A DNA stretch of 64,000 bases from Deltaproteobacteria bacterium (GTDB taxonomy: Bacteria; Myxococcota_A; UBA9160; JAJDAL01), in contig JAJDAL010000036.1 in the NCBI GenBank assembly GCA_029261875.1, forward strand, positions 1 to 64,000, in the 5' to 3' direction. Shown piece after piece: positions 1-8,570 of this stretch; position 1 is the stretch's first letter; the number at the start of each line of letters is the position of its first letter. The position numbers were made by a program, and so were the translations under genes. The notes beneath the pieces are model-generated. The model saw only the letters and a list, made by a program, of their open reading frames with translations, did no database searches and was not told the DNA's origin.

Positions 1-369
1 CAGCGATTGATGGATCCCCCCAGCGTTTTTGGTTGGAACTGGGAGACGGCGTGGCTCAGTAGTTCGACTCTCCTCGCTCGCTACAACTTCGCGCGCGACA
101 TCGCTGCCTCGCGCGGGTCAGGGCGGTTTCGGCCCGAGAAGCTGATGAGTTTGGATCTCACGGACCCCGGTGAAATCGTCGACGCCGTGACGGAGGTTCT
201 CGACGTGGGGCACCAGATCAGCATCGCCGAGCGCCAGGTCTTCATCGACTACCTCACGGACAATGGCGCCAACCCGGTGCTCGATTTGAACGACTACGAC
301 ATCCGCAACAACAAGCTCCACGGCTTGTTCGCTCTGGTGATTCAGTCGCCGGCCTACCAGGTCCATTAG
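1..369 (+). CDS. DUF1800 family protein, C-terminal end (5' part outside window)
   Basis: The frame is open from base 1 and ends at TAG 367-369, so only about the last 120 residues are present; the ATG at 10 is internal, not a start. The stretch PPSVFGWNWETAWLSSSTL followed by LARYNFA is the typical C-terminal signature of DUF1800 proteins, which are generally exported and of unknown biochemical role. It lies 13 bp ahead of a DUF1501 gene, and DUF1800/DUF1501 pairs are a recurrent gene couple, which supports the assignment. The missing N-terminus prevents any statement about a signal peptide. Confidence 0.85.
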   Translation, partial: QRLMDPPSVFGWNWETAWLSSSTLLARYNFARDIAASRGSGRFRPEKLMSLDLTDPGEIVDAVTEVLDVGHQISIAERQVFIDYLTDNGANPVLDLNDYDIRNNKLHGLFALVIQSPAYQVH

Positions 370-382
370 GCGAGGAGACCCC

Positions 383-1804
383 ATGCCGATTACGCGACGA
401 CAATTCATTCAACGCAGTGGGCTGGCCACCGCCGGCGCGCTTCTGGGGCCTGGGATCTTCGGGAACCCGCTCGTGAAGAGCGCGATGGCGAATGCCATCG
501 GCTCGCGCTTCTTGGTCGTCCTGTTCCTCGAAGGGGGAAACGACGGGCTCAACACCGTGACGCCGGTGACCAACGGCGGAGGCCTGCTGCGCACCGCCTA
601 TGAGGGACACCGGGACCTGGGCGGCTCCAGTGGGCTCCAGCTGACGCCGACGGATCTGCAGTTGACCGGGATCGGTGCGGATCCGAATACGGGAGCCGAT
701 CTGGCGCTCCATCCGGGGCTATCCGGTTTGAAGGACTTGTACGACGCAGGCCAGGTCGCGGTCTTGCAGGGGTGTGGCTATCCCGATTTCAGTTTGTCCC
801 ACGAGGAATCGCGCGGGATCTGGGAAACCGGGAACCCCTTGGGCGCGTCGGCGCTGGCGGGGACGGGTTGGGTCGGGCGTCATCTGGCCGGGTGTTTTTC
901 GAGCAGCGACATTCCCGCCGTCAACATCGAGAACTTCATCGCGGGCGAGTATTTCCAGAACACAACGAGCGTCCTGGCGATCCGTCGGTTGCGCGATTTC
1001 GGTTTTCCCTACGATGAATTCGACGAAGACGATATCGCGGCCAAGCGCGAAGCCTTCGAGGCGCTTCACGCCGCGGCGAGTGCGGGTGATCCATCGGTGA
1101 TCCAACTGCTCGGTGACGCGGGAAACGCCACCCTCGTCTCGAGTGAGAGCTATCCGCCGCTTCACAACAACTACGAAGACGATCGCCCGACCTTCAGCGA
1201 AGCGTACAGCGACATCAACCGGGGGACGGCGCGCGATCTTCGGGAAGTCGCGAAGATCATCTACGGCGTGAGCAACGGGGAGCCCAACGTCAACGCGCGT
1301 TACTTCCAGGTGACCAACAGTGGTTACGACACGCATTCCAACCAGGGCGGCGCGGATCCCGATGGCCGCCACTTCGACCTCCACCGGGAAGTCGGAGATT
1401 CCCTGAAGGTCTTCTACGACGATCTCGCCGACATGGGGGTTGCGAACGACGTCCTGACGCTGGTCTGGAGCGAGTTCAGTCGGCGCATTCCCCAGAACAG
1501 CAACGGTACGGACCATGGCTCTCAAGGGCCCATGTTCGCCATCGGCGGCGGCGTCAATGGCGGTGTCTACGGAGCCCATCCGAACATCGAGAGTTCGGCC
1601 CTCGATCAAGACGGCAACACCGTCTACACCCAGGACGCCAACCCGTATCGCTCGACGGATTTTCGCGACGTCTACGGGACGGTCCTCAAGCAATGGCTCA
1701 ACATGTCGGAGTTCGACATCCTGACGGATGTGCTGGCACTCGATAGCGGGTTCGACCCGGCCAGCTATTGGACGGCTGCGGATTTCGATCTTCCCTTTCT
1801 GTAG
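383..1804 (+). CDS. DUF1501 family protein, Tat-exported
   Basis: 473 residues. The N-terminus has a twin-arginine signal (TRRQF at residues 4-8, then a hydrophobic Ala/Gly/Leu-rich stretch ending near residue 36), so the folded protein is probably exported by Tat. Downstream come the family hallmarks LEGGNDGLNTVTP (about residues 49-61) and a C-terminal SEFSRR...GTDHGSQGP...GGGVNGGVYG segment, typical of this sulfatase/alkaline-phosphatase-fold family. The start is supported by GAGGAG at 372-377. It is the downstream partner of the DUF1800 gene and probably co-transcribed. The reaction catalysed is unknown; DUF1501 proteins resemble alkaline phosphatase-superfamily enzymes, but no substrate can be inferred. 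Confidence 0.88.
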   Translation: MPITRRQFIQRSGLATAGALLGPGIFGNPLVKSAMANAIGSRFLVVLFLEGGNDGLNTVTPVTNGGGLLRTAYEGHRDLGGSSGLQLTPTDLQLTGIGADPNTGADLALHPGLSGLKDLYDAGQVAVLQGCGYPDFSLSHEESRGIWETGNPLGASALAGTGWVGRHLAGCFSSSDIPAVNIENFIAGEYFQNTTSVLAIRRLRDFGFPYDEFDEDDIAAKREAFEALHAAASAGDPSVIQLLGDAGNATLVSSESYPPLHNNYEDDRPTFSEAYSDINRGTARDLREVAKIIYGVSNGEPNVNARYFQVTNSGYDTHSNQGGADPDGRHFDLHREVGDSLKVFYDDLADMGVANDVLTLVWSEFSRRIPQNSNGTDHGSQGPMFAIGGGVNGGVYGAHPNIESSALDQDGNTVYTQDANPYRSTDFRDVYGTVLKQWLNMSEFDILTDVLALDSGFDPASYWTAADFDLPFL

Positions 1805-1827
1805 AAGGCGACTTGCACTCCGCGCTC

Positions 1828-3495
1828 ATGCACGATGCTGGGGTCGCGTTGCTTCCCCTCGAGCATCTTTCGCCCGCGGGAATGTCTCCCGAATTGGCCC
1901 GTTGGCTCCGAGGCGAACGCGCCTGGGAGGCCCGGAAGATTGCGCTGTTCGATCGGGGATTCGCGCTCTATTGGTCGCGTAGCCGCGATCTTTGCCAGAG
2001 CGACCCGCATTGGATCCCGCCGCGCAGCCGAAACGTGGTCGTCGCGGAAGAGCCGAACCGGGTTCGGCCCTACGTCGCGCTCCTGAATACCAGTGCTTGG
2101 CTGCTCGACGCATCGGACCTGACACCCGACGCGTCGCATCCCGAATTCATCGCCTACCTGCTCGCCCACGCGGACCGCGTTGCGGAATCCGGAGAGGTGA
2201 CGCACGCCGTTCTGACCACGGCGGCCTGGTGGTTCGAACGCACGGACGTGGAATGCGAGGCCTTTGCCGCCGCCGCGCGGGCTTCCACGCGCCCGGATGC
2301 CTCGGGGTTCGCCGCGATGGCCGATGCGTTGCCGTGGCTGCGCGAACTTCACCACGAACGATTGCGCCCCATGGAAGACGGAGCGGCGCGGCGCACGATT
2401 CCGCAATCGGGACTCGAGGTTCCGCTTCGTTTGGAGAATCGGCCGCCCCAGTTGGTGGGGGCTTTCGAGACCGCAGCGCACCGCGCAGTGGAGGCTTTCC
2501 TCGCGCCTTGGCGCGGTCGCAATACCTCGGCGCTGGAGAATCTCTGCAGCTGGCTAAGAGACGGGATCCCCAAGGTCGCGTTGTACGAGGGCGACCGACA
2601 AGTCTGGAATTGTGAAACCCCCGAGGATTTGGCCGGAGTTCGTTCGGCACTCGCATCCGCGGATGCGGTGTCGGTGCGCTCGATTGCATCGGATCTCGCT
2701 CGCATGGAACATCACACTCGGTTGTTTTGCGCCGCCGTTCGAGGGGACCTCCCGGATCCGCCTCACCGCGGAGAGCAAGGTGGCTACTGTTTTCTCGACG
2801 CACACGCGAACGTGCTGGCCTACAACCTCCGGGAATCGGGAATGGATCGCTACCACGGTCCCGCGCTGCCCTTCGCGCGGGAGATGCTCGGGGCGCGTGC
2901 GGCTCACGAGTGGGCGCATCTCGCGGACGCTGCGGGATGGATCCGATCCGAGCGCAGCGACCGCGAGTTCGAGCGCAGCCAGCGCGTGTTGGCCGAGCAG
3001 CTGGATGCGGTGATCGATGCAGCAGTGCCGCCGGTGCGAAGTGCGAACGATGGAGATGGCGTGACGACGACAGGGGAGGCGAGCGCCGGGATCCTCTTGA
3101 CGAAGATTCTGCTGCAACGCTTGCCCGATTATCGCGCAAATCGATTGGCGCGATACTTCATGAGCCCCGCTGAACGCGAAGCCTATCTGCGACACAACAT
3201 CCGAAGCCTGAGGGGGGCCTACGACAAGCGCGGAGTCTGGCGGATGTTGGTGCGATACCTGTACGAGTTCCAATATCTTCAGCCCGCGTTGGGTCTACTG
3301 GAGCTGGACGATCCGCGGGCCTATTTTCTGGCGAGCACGGGGTTCGACCGGGAGTTCATCGAGAGCGGGATACTGACCGGGGAAGCGTTCGACGCACTTT
3401 CCGAAGCCACGGCGGATCTGCTCACAGGCTTCCAGATCGATCCGCTACGCATCCAACTCCCGCACGACCCGGCCAGCGACGTCGCTGCCCGATGA
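1828..3495 (+). CDS. Unrecognised 555-residue protein with HEWAH (HEXXH-type) motif
   Basis: I do not recognise this family. The frame opens at TTG 1768, inside the DUF1501 gene; ATG 1828 is the first start after its stop and is preferred, although no clear ribosome site is visible. There is no signal peptide or membrane segment. The only motif is HEWAH at residues 360-364, matching the HEXXH zinc site of gluzincin-type metallopeptidases; a third ligand might lie in the acidic helix about 30-40 residues later (DREFERS...LAEQLD), which is inference. The first 200 residues are Trp/Arg/Glu-rich and presumably form a separate globular domain. The gene faces a convergent beta-helix protein gene 4 bp away. 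It could be a cytoplasmic metallopeptidase or an unrelated protein with a chance motif. Confidence 0.6.
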   Translation: MHDAGVALLPLEHLSPAGMSPELARWLRGERAWEARKIALFDRGFALYWSRSRDLCQSDPHWIPPRSRNVVVAEEPNRVRPYVALLNTSAWLLDASDLTPDASHPEFIAYLLAHADRVAESGEVTHAVLTTAAWWFERTDVECEAFAAAARASTRPDASGFAAMADALPWLRELHHERLRPMEDGAARRTIPQSGLEVPLRLENRPPQLVGAFETAAHRAVEAFLAPWRGRNTSALENLCSWLRDGIPKVALYEGDRQVWNCETPEDLAGVRSALASADAVSVRSIASDLARMEHHTRLFCAAVRGDLPDPPHRGEQGGYCFLDAHANVLAYNLRESGMDRYHGPALPFAREMLGARAAHEWAHLADAAGWIRSERSDREFERSQRVLAEQLDAVIDAAVPPVRSANDGDGVTTTGEASAGILLTKILLQRLPDYRANRLARYFMSPAEREAYLRHNIRSLRGAYDKRGVWRMLVRYLYEFQYLQPALGLLELDDPRAYFLASTGFDREFIESGILTGEAFDALSEATADLLTGFQIDPLRIQLPHDPASDVAAR

Positions 3496-3499
3496 CCCG

Positions 3500-5380
3500 C
3501 TAGGGACAGGTCGGGCCTTCGCAGCCGAGAGCGAGGTTGCTGCAGGGTGGACCGCAATGGGGGCCGGGCGTTGCGTTGAAGCGCTGGAGCGCCTGGGTGA
3601 TGTCACTGGCGCCGATGAAGTCTCCGAGATTGTCCAGGTCGAATTGGGCGCAGCGCGCGTTGCCCGCCGTGCCGCAGGTCTTTCCCTCTCGCGGTTTATT
3701 GAATGAAGCCTGGGCGGCGGATAGATCCAGCGCACCCACCACCTGTCCGGAAGCGGTGAACTTGGCATCGCATTGATTCCCGAATCCGTCGGCATCGTCG
3801 TCGAGCTGGCCGCCGCTCGCGGTTTGGAAGTCCTCGCGGGGCGGCGCGGCTTGCGCAAAGTTCGGATCGCCGAGGCGCGGGTTGTGGACCGCCACGCAAT
3901 TGTCGCACGCGTCACCCACGCCGTCGCTGTCCACATCGCCCTGGTTGGGGTTCGCCGTGCGGGGGCAATTGTCGTCGCAACCCGCCGTCGCTCCCCCGAC
4001 ACAGGTATTGTCCAGCGGCGATCCCGAGAGGTCGCCGTCGTCGAGTTGTCCGTCCCCATCCGTGTCGCGCGCCAACTCGTAGGAACCGATGTCGCAACGC
4101 GCGGTGCCGTTGCCATCTCCGTCGGTCGGGCGAAGCGTGTCGTTTTGAGCCGTCGTCAACGGCCCGTTGGCATCCATGCAACCTGCCGCCGGTCCCCCAT
4201 CGATGGCGGGGCTTCCCAGCTTGAGGCGCCGAAGCGGCGTCGAACCGAAGTCTGCCATGAGCGGGGCGACCACCGGGTCGAGGGGAGCATTGCTGGAACC
4301 GATCAGGTCGCTCGCCTGGACGGGAAAGTTACACAGCGACGCATCTCCGATCAGATTGTGTCCGAGACTCAGCGACGCAGCGACGGCCGCCGGGTCGATG
4401 AAGCAATCGGGCCTCGACAGCGCACTCGTATTCTTCGCAAGAATGGAATTGGCGATCGAGAAGACACCGCGGATGACCGTGATCCCGCCGGCAAAGGTGA
4501 ACGCCGAATCCGTGGCGTGGTTGTCCATCACGGTCGAGTTGAAGACGCGCAACTGGCCGAGGTCCACGAAGAAAATGGCTCCTGCGCGCGAGCCCGAGTT
4601 TCCGCTGAGGGTGCTGTTGACGAGGGTTGCGTTCACCCGCGGCGTATTGCTCGCCACGTTGTTGATCTGGAGTCCACCGCCGGCGGAAGAAAAGCCGTTG
4701 CCGCTCACGGTCGAGCGCCGTATCTCGAGCACGTGGGTGCCCTGATTCAAACCCGTCATATCGATTCCCGGACCGGCGTTGTTCTCGATCTGAGACCGAT
4801 CGAGCAGGATCGATCCACCGCCGGAAATCTCCGGGTCCACCGCGATCCCGCCAAAGCTGTTGTTTGCGACCTGGCAGCGGTCGAGGAGCAGTGAATAGGG
4901 ACTGCCCACCAGCGACACGCCCGAATGGCCACCCTGGAGCGTGAGGTTTCGCAACACCGCGATCCCCCCCGCACCGATTTCGAACACCGAGAATCCGCTG
5001 CAGGAGGAGCAATCGATGACCGAGTCCTCGATCCCGCCTCCTTCGACCGTGATGACGGTCGTGATTCGAAGTGGGTCGACGGAGAACCCCAGATTGTAGA
5101 CGCCATCCGGCAGTTCGATCGTGTCGGCATCGGCACTCGCCTCGGCCTCCATGAGGGCGGCCCGAAGCGTGCACCCCGCCCCCCCGGCGCTGCATTGGCC
5201 ATCTCCGGGGTTGGCGTCGGCGGCATCGACCGTCGTCTGGACCTGGAAGGTCGCCGCGCGGGCTGGGCTCGGCAGCGGTCCCCATACTAAGAGTAAGGGC
5301 GCCAGGGCGAGCAGCGCGGAGTGAATCCGTGCCGAGAGCCGCAGAGGGAGTCGACGGGTCACAGCATCCGATCGTATCAC
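3500..5380 (-). CDS. Secreted CSLREA-type right-handed beta-helix protein with thrombospondin type-3 and dockerin-like C-terminus
   Basis: 626 residues from GTG 5380 (another GTG is at 5362). A Sec signal peptide (Leu/Ala-rich core, ending near PARAATF, about residue 43) is followed by GCTLRAALMEA, a variant of the CSLREA motif found at the start of bacterial surface parallel beta-helix proteins. Residues about 90-400 are repetitive short strands rich in N, S, G and V (NSTLSGN, NNSFGG), as in right-handed beta-helices. Then come Asp-rich calcium-binding repeats of thrombospondin type 3 (DTDGDGQLDDGD; DNCPRTANPNQGDVDSDGVG) and a C-terminal segment with DLDNLGDFIGASDITQALQ that resembles a dockerin-like module. 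It is probably cell-surface or secreted and Ca2+-stabilised. Ligand or enzyme activity is unknown. It is transcribed divergently from the GNAT gene. Confidence 0.8.
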   Translation of the reverse strand: MIRSDAVTRRLPLRLSARIHSALLALAPLLLVWGPLPSPARAATFQVQTTVDAADANPGDGQCSAGGAGCTLRAALMEAEASADADTIELPDGVYNLGFSVDPLRITTVITVEGGGIEDSVIDCSSCSGFSVFEIGAGGIAVLRNLTLQGGHSGVSLVGSPYSLLLDRCQVANNSFGGIAVDPEISGGGSILLDRSQIENNAGPGIDMTGLNQGTHVLEIRRSTVSGNGFSSAGGGLQINNVASNTPRVNATLVNSTLSGNSGSRAGAIFFVDLGQLRVFNSTVMDNHATDSAFTFAGGITVIRGVFSIANSILAKNTSALSRPDCFIDPAAVAASLSLGHNLIGDASLCNFPVQASDLIGSSNAPLDPVVAPLMADFGSTPLRRLKLGSPAIDGGPAAGCMDANGPLTTAQNDTLRPTDGDGNGTARCDIGSYELARDTDGDGQLDDGDLSGSPLDNTCVGGATAGCDDNCPRTANPNQGDVDSDGVGDACDNCVAVHNPRLGDPNFAQAAPPREDFQTASGGQLDDDADGFGNQCDAKFTASGQVVGALDLSAAQASFNKPREGKTCGTAGNARCAQFDLDNLGDFIGASDITQALQRFNATPGPHCGPPCSNLALGCEGPTCP

Positions 5381-5400
5381 GCTCCCGAGTCGCGAGCGTG
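5378..5400. promoter_or_regulatory. 7-bp inverted repeat in the divergent region 5380/5418
   Basis: CACGCTC (5378-5384) and GAGCGTG (5394-5400) are perfect inverted repeats separated by 9 bases. They sit over the GTG start of the beta-helix gene and just upstream of the divergent GNAT gene. This may be an operator or an mRNA hairpin at the start codon, but 7-bp arms are short for GC-rich DNA. The 37-bp intergenic strip must hold promoter elements for at least one gene. Confidence 0.25.
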
Positions 5401-5417
5401 GCTGTTATCCTGGCCTC

Positions 5418-6083
5418 GTGACGAGCCGCTCCGCTCGAATCGCCCCGGACGTTTTCATCGATGACCTGCAGCGCGAGACGTTGCCGGAGGCGGTTCGCGT
5501 GCTGGCAACCGCGTTTCGTGCGAATCCGTTGAATCGCGCGGTGATTCAGGCATCGCCGGAGGCTTGCGAGCGAGCCAACCGGTTCAGCATGCAGGCCTTG
5601 CTCCCGGTCGCGATTCGCCACGGCCGGGTGCGCGTGGCCGTCCGCGCCGAGGCGATGGCGGGGGTCGCGGTCAGCGTGGGGCCGGGGCGCTTTCCGCTGC
5701 CCGCGCCGCCCTGGATCCCGCGTTGGCGCGCCGCGTTCGGCCAGGGTTTGCGCGTGTCGGCGCGTTGGGGAGAAGTCTTCGACGCACTCTCCGCCGCCCA
5801 TGCGATCGAACCCCATTGGTACCTGGCGAGCTTGGGTGTCGAACCGGGTTCCCAGCGAACCGGCATCGGGTCCGCGCTCATGGAAGACTGGATCCGGTCC
5901 GTGGATTCGGAAGGGATGCCCGCTTATCTGGAGACCGACAGCGCCGCGAACGTGCGCTTCTACGAGGGGTTTGGCTTTCGCGTGCGCCGAGAGGTCGAAG
6001 TCTTGGGGATCCCCATATGGCTGCTCTGGCGGGCAGCGGAGGGCTCTCCGGGGCGCGCAGCGCGAGGGCCCGGGGTTCAATAG
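5418..6083 (+). CDS. GNAT family N-acetyltransferase
   Basis: 221 residues with a GTG start. The acetyl-CoA binding motif A is visible as SLGVEPGSQRTGIGSALMED (about residues 137-156; Q/R-x-x-G-x-G/A pattern), followed by the C-terminal GNAT signature SAANVRFYEGFGFRV. The N-terminal half (LATAFRANPLNRAVI) resembles the substrate-side domain of small-molecule acetyltransferases. There is no membrane segment, so it is cytoplasmic. It lies about 30 bp ahead of the E2-like gene and could share a transcript with it. The substrate (amine, amino acid or toxin) cannot be predicted. Confidence 0.8.
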   Translation: MTSRSARIAPDVFIDDLQRETLPEAVRVLATAFRANPLNRAVIQASPEACERANRFSMQALLPVAIRHGRVRVAVRAEAMAGVAVSVGPGRFPLPAPPWIPRWRAAFGQGLRVSARWGEVFDALSAAHAIEPHWYLASLGVEPGSQRTGIGSALMEDWIRSVDSEGMPAYLETDSAANVRFYEGFGFRVRREVEVLGIPIWLLWRAAEGSPGRAARGPGVQ

Positions 6084-6112
6084 AATCTGTCGTTCGAGAG
6101 AGGGAGGAATCC

Positions 6113-6916
6113 GTGTTCGGTCGAAGGCCCGATGGCACGCGCGTCGATGACCTGTCGCCGCTGCGGCGCTTCATGCCGTTCATTTCGCCCCGGCGGAACG
6201 ATTCGCTCGTGTATCTCTCCCAGGATCTCGATGTGGAGGAACTGCTCGCCTTCGTCGAGCGCTGGAACGAGAGCCGAAAGGCCGACCCGCCCCTGACATT
6301 GTTCCATCTCATCTTGAGGGGAGTGGTGCGCGTCCTCGACGCAAGGCCGAGACTCAACCGCTTCACCGCGGGGGGGCGCGTCTGGCAGCGCGACGGCATC
6401 TGGATTTCCTTCAGCGCCAAGAAGAAAATGGACGATCATTCCCCGGTCTTTACGGTGAAGCGCCGTTTCGATCCCCAGGAAAGCCTCGATGCCATGGTGG
6501 CGCGACTCCACGGAGAGTTGCAATCCGGCCGTGGCGGCGCGCGGACGAATGCGGATCGCGAAGTCGATCTGTTGCTCCGTACACCGCCGGTGATCACGCG
6601 CTTCCTCGTCGGCTGTGCCAAGGCGGCGGATTGGTTCGGGTGGGTACCCGGGAAGATGATCGAAGGCGATCCCATGTTCGCCTCGGTCTTCGTCGCCAAC
6701 CTGGGCTCCGTGGGCCTCGAGGCGGGCTTCCATCATCTTTGGGAATACGGAACGATTCCGATCTTCTGCGTGGTGGGGCGCATCAAACCGGGCCCCGACG
6801 GTCGCCGGATCGCGACGCTGAAATGGACCTTCGATGAACGCGTCGAAGATGGACTCTACGCTGCGCGTAGCCTCGAAATCTTCCGCGAGCTGATGTCGAA
6901 ACCCGAGGAACTGTAG
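6113..6916 (+). CDS. 2-oxoacid dehydrogenase acyltransferase (E2/CAT-fold)-like protein, active-site His replaced
   Basis: 267 residues from GTG 6113, chosen because AGGGAGG lies 6-10 bases upstream; the open frame extends further 5' but overlaps the GNAT gene. The protein corresponds to the catalytic domain of dihydrolipoamide acyltransferases, without lipoyl or peripheral-subunit-binding domains. The signature D-H-R-x-x-D-G is here DERVEDG (residues 241-247), so the catalytic base His is Glu242. The rest of the fold is visible (FASVFVANLGSVGLEAGFHH; GTIPIFCVVGRI). It ends directly at the start of the dnaJ-like gene (6917), implying co-transcription. By family knowledge E2 domains trimerise and transfer acyl groups from lipoamide or CoA; with the His lost, a different chemistry or a non-catalytic role is likely. 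Confidence 0.72.
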   Translation: MFGRRPDGTRVDDLSPLRRFMPFISPRRNDSLVYLSQDLDVEELLAFVERWNESRKADPPLTLFHLILRGVVRVLDARPRLNRFTAGGRVWQRDGIWISFSAKKKMDDHSPVFTVKRRFDPQESLDAMVARLHGELQSGRGGARTNADREVDLLLRTPPVITRFLVGCAKAADWFGWVPGKMIEGDPMFASVFVANLGSVGLEAGFHHLWEYGTIPIFCVVGRIKPGPDGRRIATLKWTFDERVEDGLYAARSLEIFRELMSKPEEL

Positions 6917-7891
6917 ATGGCCAACCCGACGAGCAAGGACCCCTACAAGATCCTCGGAGTGGAGCGCGACGCAGATCCCGACACCATCAAGCGCCGCTAC
7001 CGGAAGCTCGCGCGCGAGCTGCATCCGGACGTGAATCCCGACGACCCGAGTGCCGAGGACCGCTTCAAGCGGGTATCCCAAGCGTATTCGGTTCTTTCGG
7101 ACGTGGAGAAACGCAAGGCGTTCGACGAGTTCGGGGAAGTCGCGCTCGATTCCAACTTCGATGTCGAGCAGGCGCGCCGCGCCCAGGCCGCCTATGGGGG
7201 TCGCCGGGGATTCAACTTCGAAGACGGGGGGGGCGGCGGAGGCGGCGGCTTCGATTTCGGCAGCATCGAAGACCTCTTCGGCGGGATGTTCGAGCAATCG
7301 GGCCCAAGGCGACGTGGCGGGAAACCGCGCGCCGGGAGAAACCTGGAAGCCGAACTCACTCTCGACCTCGAGGACGCGGCGCGGGGCGGAGAGAAACGCC
7401 TGTCGATCACGCGTCCCACGGCGACCGGGGGGGCGCGCAGCGAAACCGTCGTGGTCCGAATCCCGGCGGGGATGACGGATGGCGGAAGAATCCGTTTGCC
7501 CAGCAAAGGCGCCGAAAGTCGCAGCGGGGGGCCGCCCGGCGATCTCTTTGCAACGATCCACATCCGTCCCCACCCGGTGTTTCGCCTGGAAGGCCGGGAT
7601 CTCCATCTCGACGTTCCGATTTCGATCGGCGAAGCGACCCTCGGCGCAAAGATCGAAGTCCCGACCCTCGAGGGACGCGCCACGGTTTCGATTCCCGCGG
7701 GCACCGATAGCGGACGTCGCTTGCGCTTGCGGGGCAAGGGGTTTCCGGATCCGAAGGGCGGCCAGACGGGCGACTTGTACGTGGCCATTCAAATCCGCGT
7801 TCCCCAGAATCTCGACGACGAAGCGGCGGCGAAACTCGAGGAAGTCTCTAAATTGACACCGTCGGACTTGCGCAAGGAACTGTTCGAATAG
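6917..7891 (+). CDS. DnaJ-like co-chaperone without zinc finger (CbpA/type II Hsp40)
   Basis: 324 residues, ATG immediately after the preceding stop. The J-domain occupies residues 6-75 with the HPD motif at 36-38 that stimulates Hsp70 ATPase. A Gly/Phe linker follows (a run of eight glycines near residue 99), then the two beta-sandwich substrate-binding domains (ETVVVRIPAGMTDGGRIRL; ATVSIPAGTDSGRRLRLRGKG). The four CxxCxGxG zinc repeats of DnaJ are absent, so this is the CbpA-type architecture. It acts in the cytoplasm with DnaK. Position between an E2-like gene and a TetR gene suggests a stress-linked operon but shows no dedicated partner. Confidence 0.9.
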   Translation: MANPTSKDPYKILGVERDADPDTIKRRYRKLARELHPDVNPDDPSAEDRFKRVSQAYSVLSDVEKRKAFDEFGEVALDSNFDVEQARRAQAAYGGRRGFNFEDGGGGGGGGFDFGSIEDLFGGMFEQSGPRRRGGKPRAGRNLEAELTLDLEDAARGGEKRLSITRPTATGGARSETVVVRIPAGMTDGGRIRLPSKGAESRSGGPPGDLFATIHIRPHPVFRLEGRDLHLDVPISIGEATLGAKIEVPTLEGRATVSIPAGTDSGRRLRLRGKGFPDPKGGQTGDLYVAIQIRVPQNLDDEAAAKLEEVSKLTPSDLRKELFE

Positions 7892-7919
7892 CCAACCGCG
7901 CAGCGGGTTGAGGGGTTCC

Positions 7920-8561
7920 ATGACCGCCGCAGGCACACCGAGCACAGGGCGTCGCAAGCATCGCCCGGACGACGGTCGCCTCGCTCGTGGCCGCCGCAGC
8001 CGCGAACGGGTTCGCGAAGCCGCTCGCGCCCTGTTTCGGGAACGGGGATTCGAGCAGGCGACCCTGCGCGCCATCGCCGAGCGGGCCGGCATGGGGGCGA
8101 GCTCGATCTACCGCCATTTCCGTTCCAAGGAAGAACTCCTGGTCGCGGAATTGATGGCCCTGCAAGAAGAGGCGTGGACGCAGTTTCGGTTGAACGACGA
8201 TCCGAAGGGCCCAGTTCTCGATCGCATCGGCCGCTTCTTCGAAGAACAGCAAGCTCTGCTGGTCGAGAACGCGGACTTCACGCGGGTGGCGATCCGGGCC
8301 ACCACGCATCCGGAACCGCGCGTCGCCAAACGCGCCCTGGCGTTACAGGACCGCAGCATCGGCCTACTCGCGGAAGTACTGCAACGCGGGCGCGCGGCGG
8401 GCCACCTGGGCCGCAACGCCGACGTGCTCACCGGAGCCCGCGTGCTCTTCTATGCGGCCCAGGGATTGCGACTCGCCTGGGCGAACGGCTCCTTGACTGC
8501 GCCCCAATGCCAAAAGGCCATCGAAGATTCCGTGGTGCTGCTGTTTCAGGGATTGCGGTAG
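7920..8561 (+). CDS. TetR/AcrR family transcriptional regulator
   Basis: 213 residues from ATG 7920; a TTG at 7908 would add four residues. The N-terminal helix-turn-helix is clear (RALFRERGFEQATLRAIAER, then AGMGASSIYRHFRSKEELL, about residues 38-75). The C-terminal domain is all-helical and of family-typical size. It lies 28 bp after dnaJ and 9 bp before a quinone-oxidoreductase-like gene, so it may regulate that gene and its own operon. No strong palindrome is visible in the short upstream gap. The ligand is unknown. Confidence 0.87.
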   Translation: MTAAGTPSTGRRKHRPDDGRLARGRRSRERVREAARALFRERGFEQATLRAIAERAGMGASSIYRHFRSKEELLVAELMALQEEAWTQFRLNDDPKGPVLDRIGRFFEEQQALLVENADFTRVAIRATTHPEPRVAKRALALQDRSIGLLAEVLQRGRAAGHLGRNADVLTGARVLFYAAQGLRLAWANGSLTAPQCQKAIEDSVVLLFQGLR

Positions 8562-8570
8562 GCTCTTCCC

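Noticed and set aside
7..369. Complete small gene starting at TTG 7 or ATG 10
   Set aside because: The sequence is the C-terminal signature of the much longer DUF1800 family and the frame is open to the window edge.
6077..8092. A 671-codon open frame on the minus strand opposite the E2-like, dnaJ and TetR genes
   Set aside because: Arg/Pro/Ala-rich shadow frame typical of GC-rich DNA; the plus strand has clear family motifs throughout.
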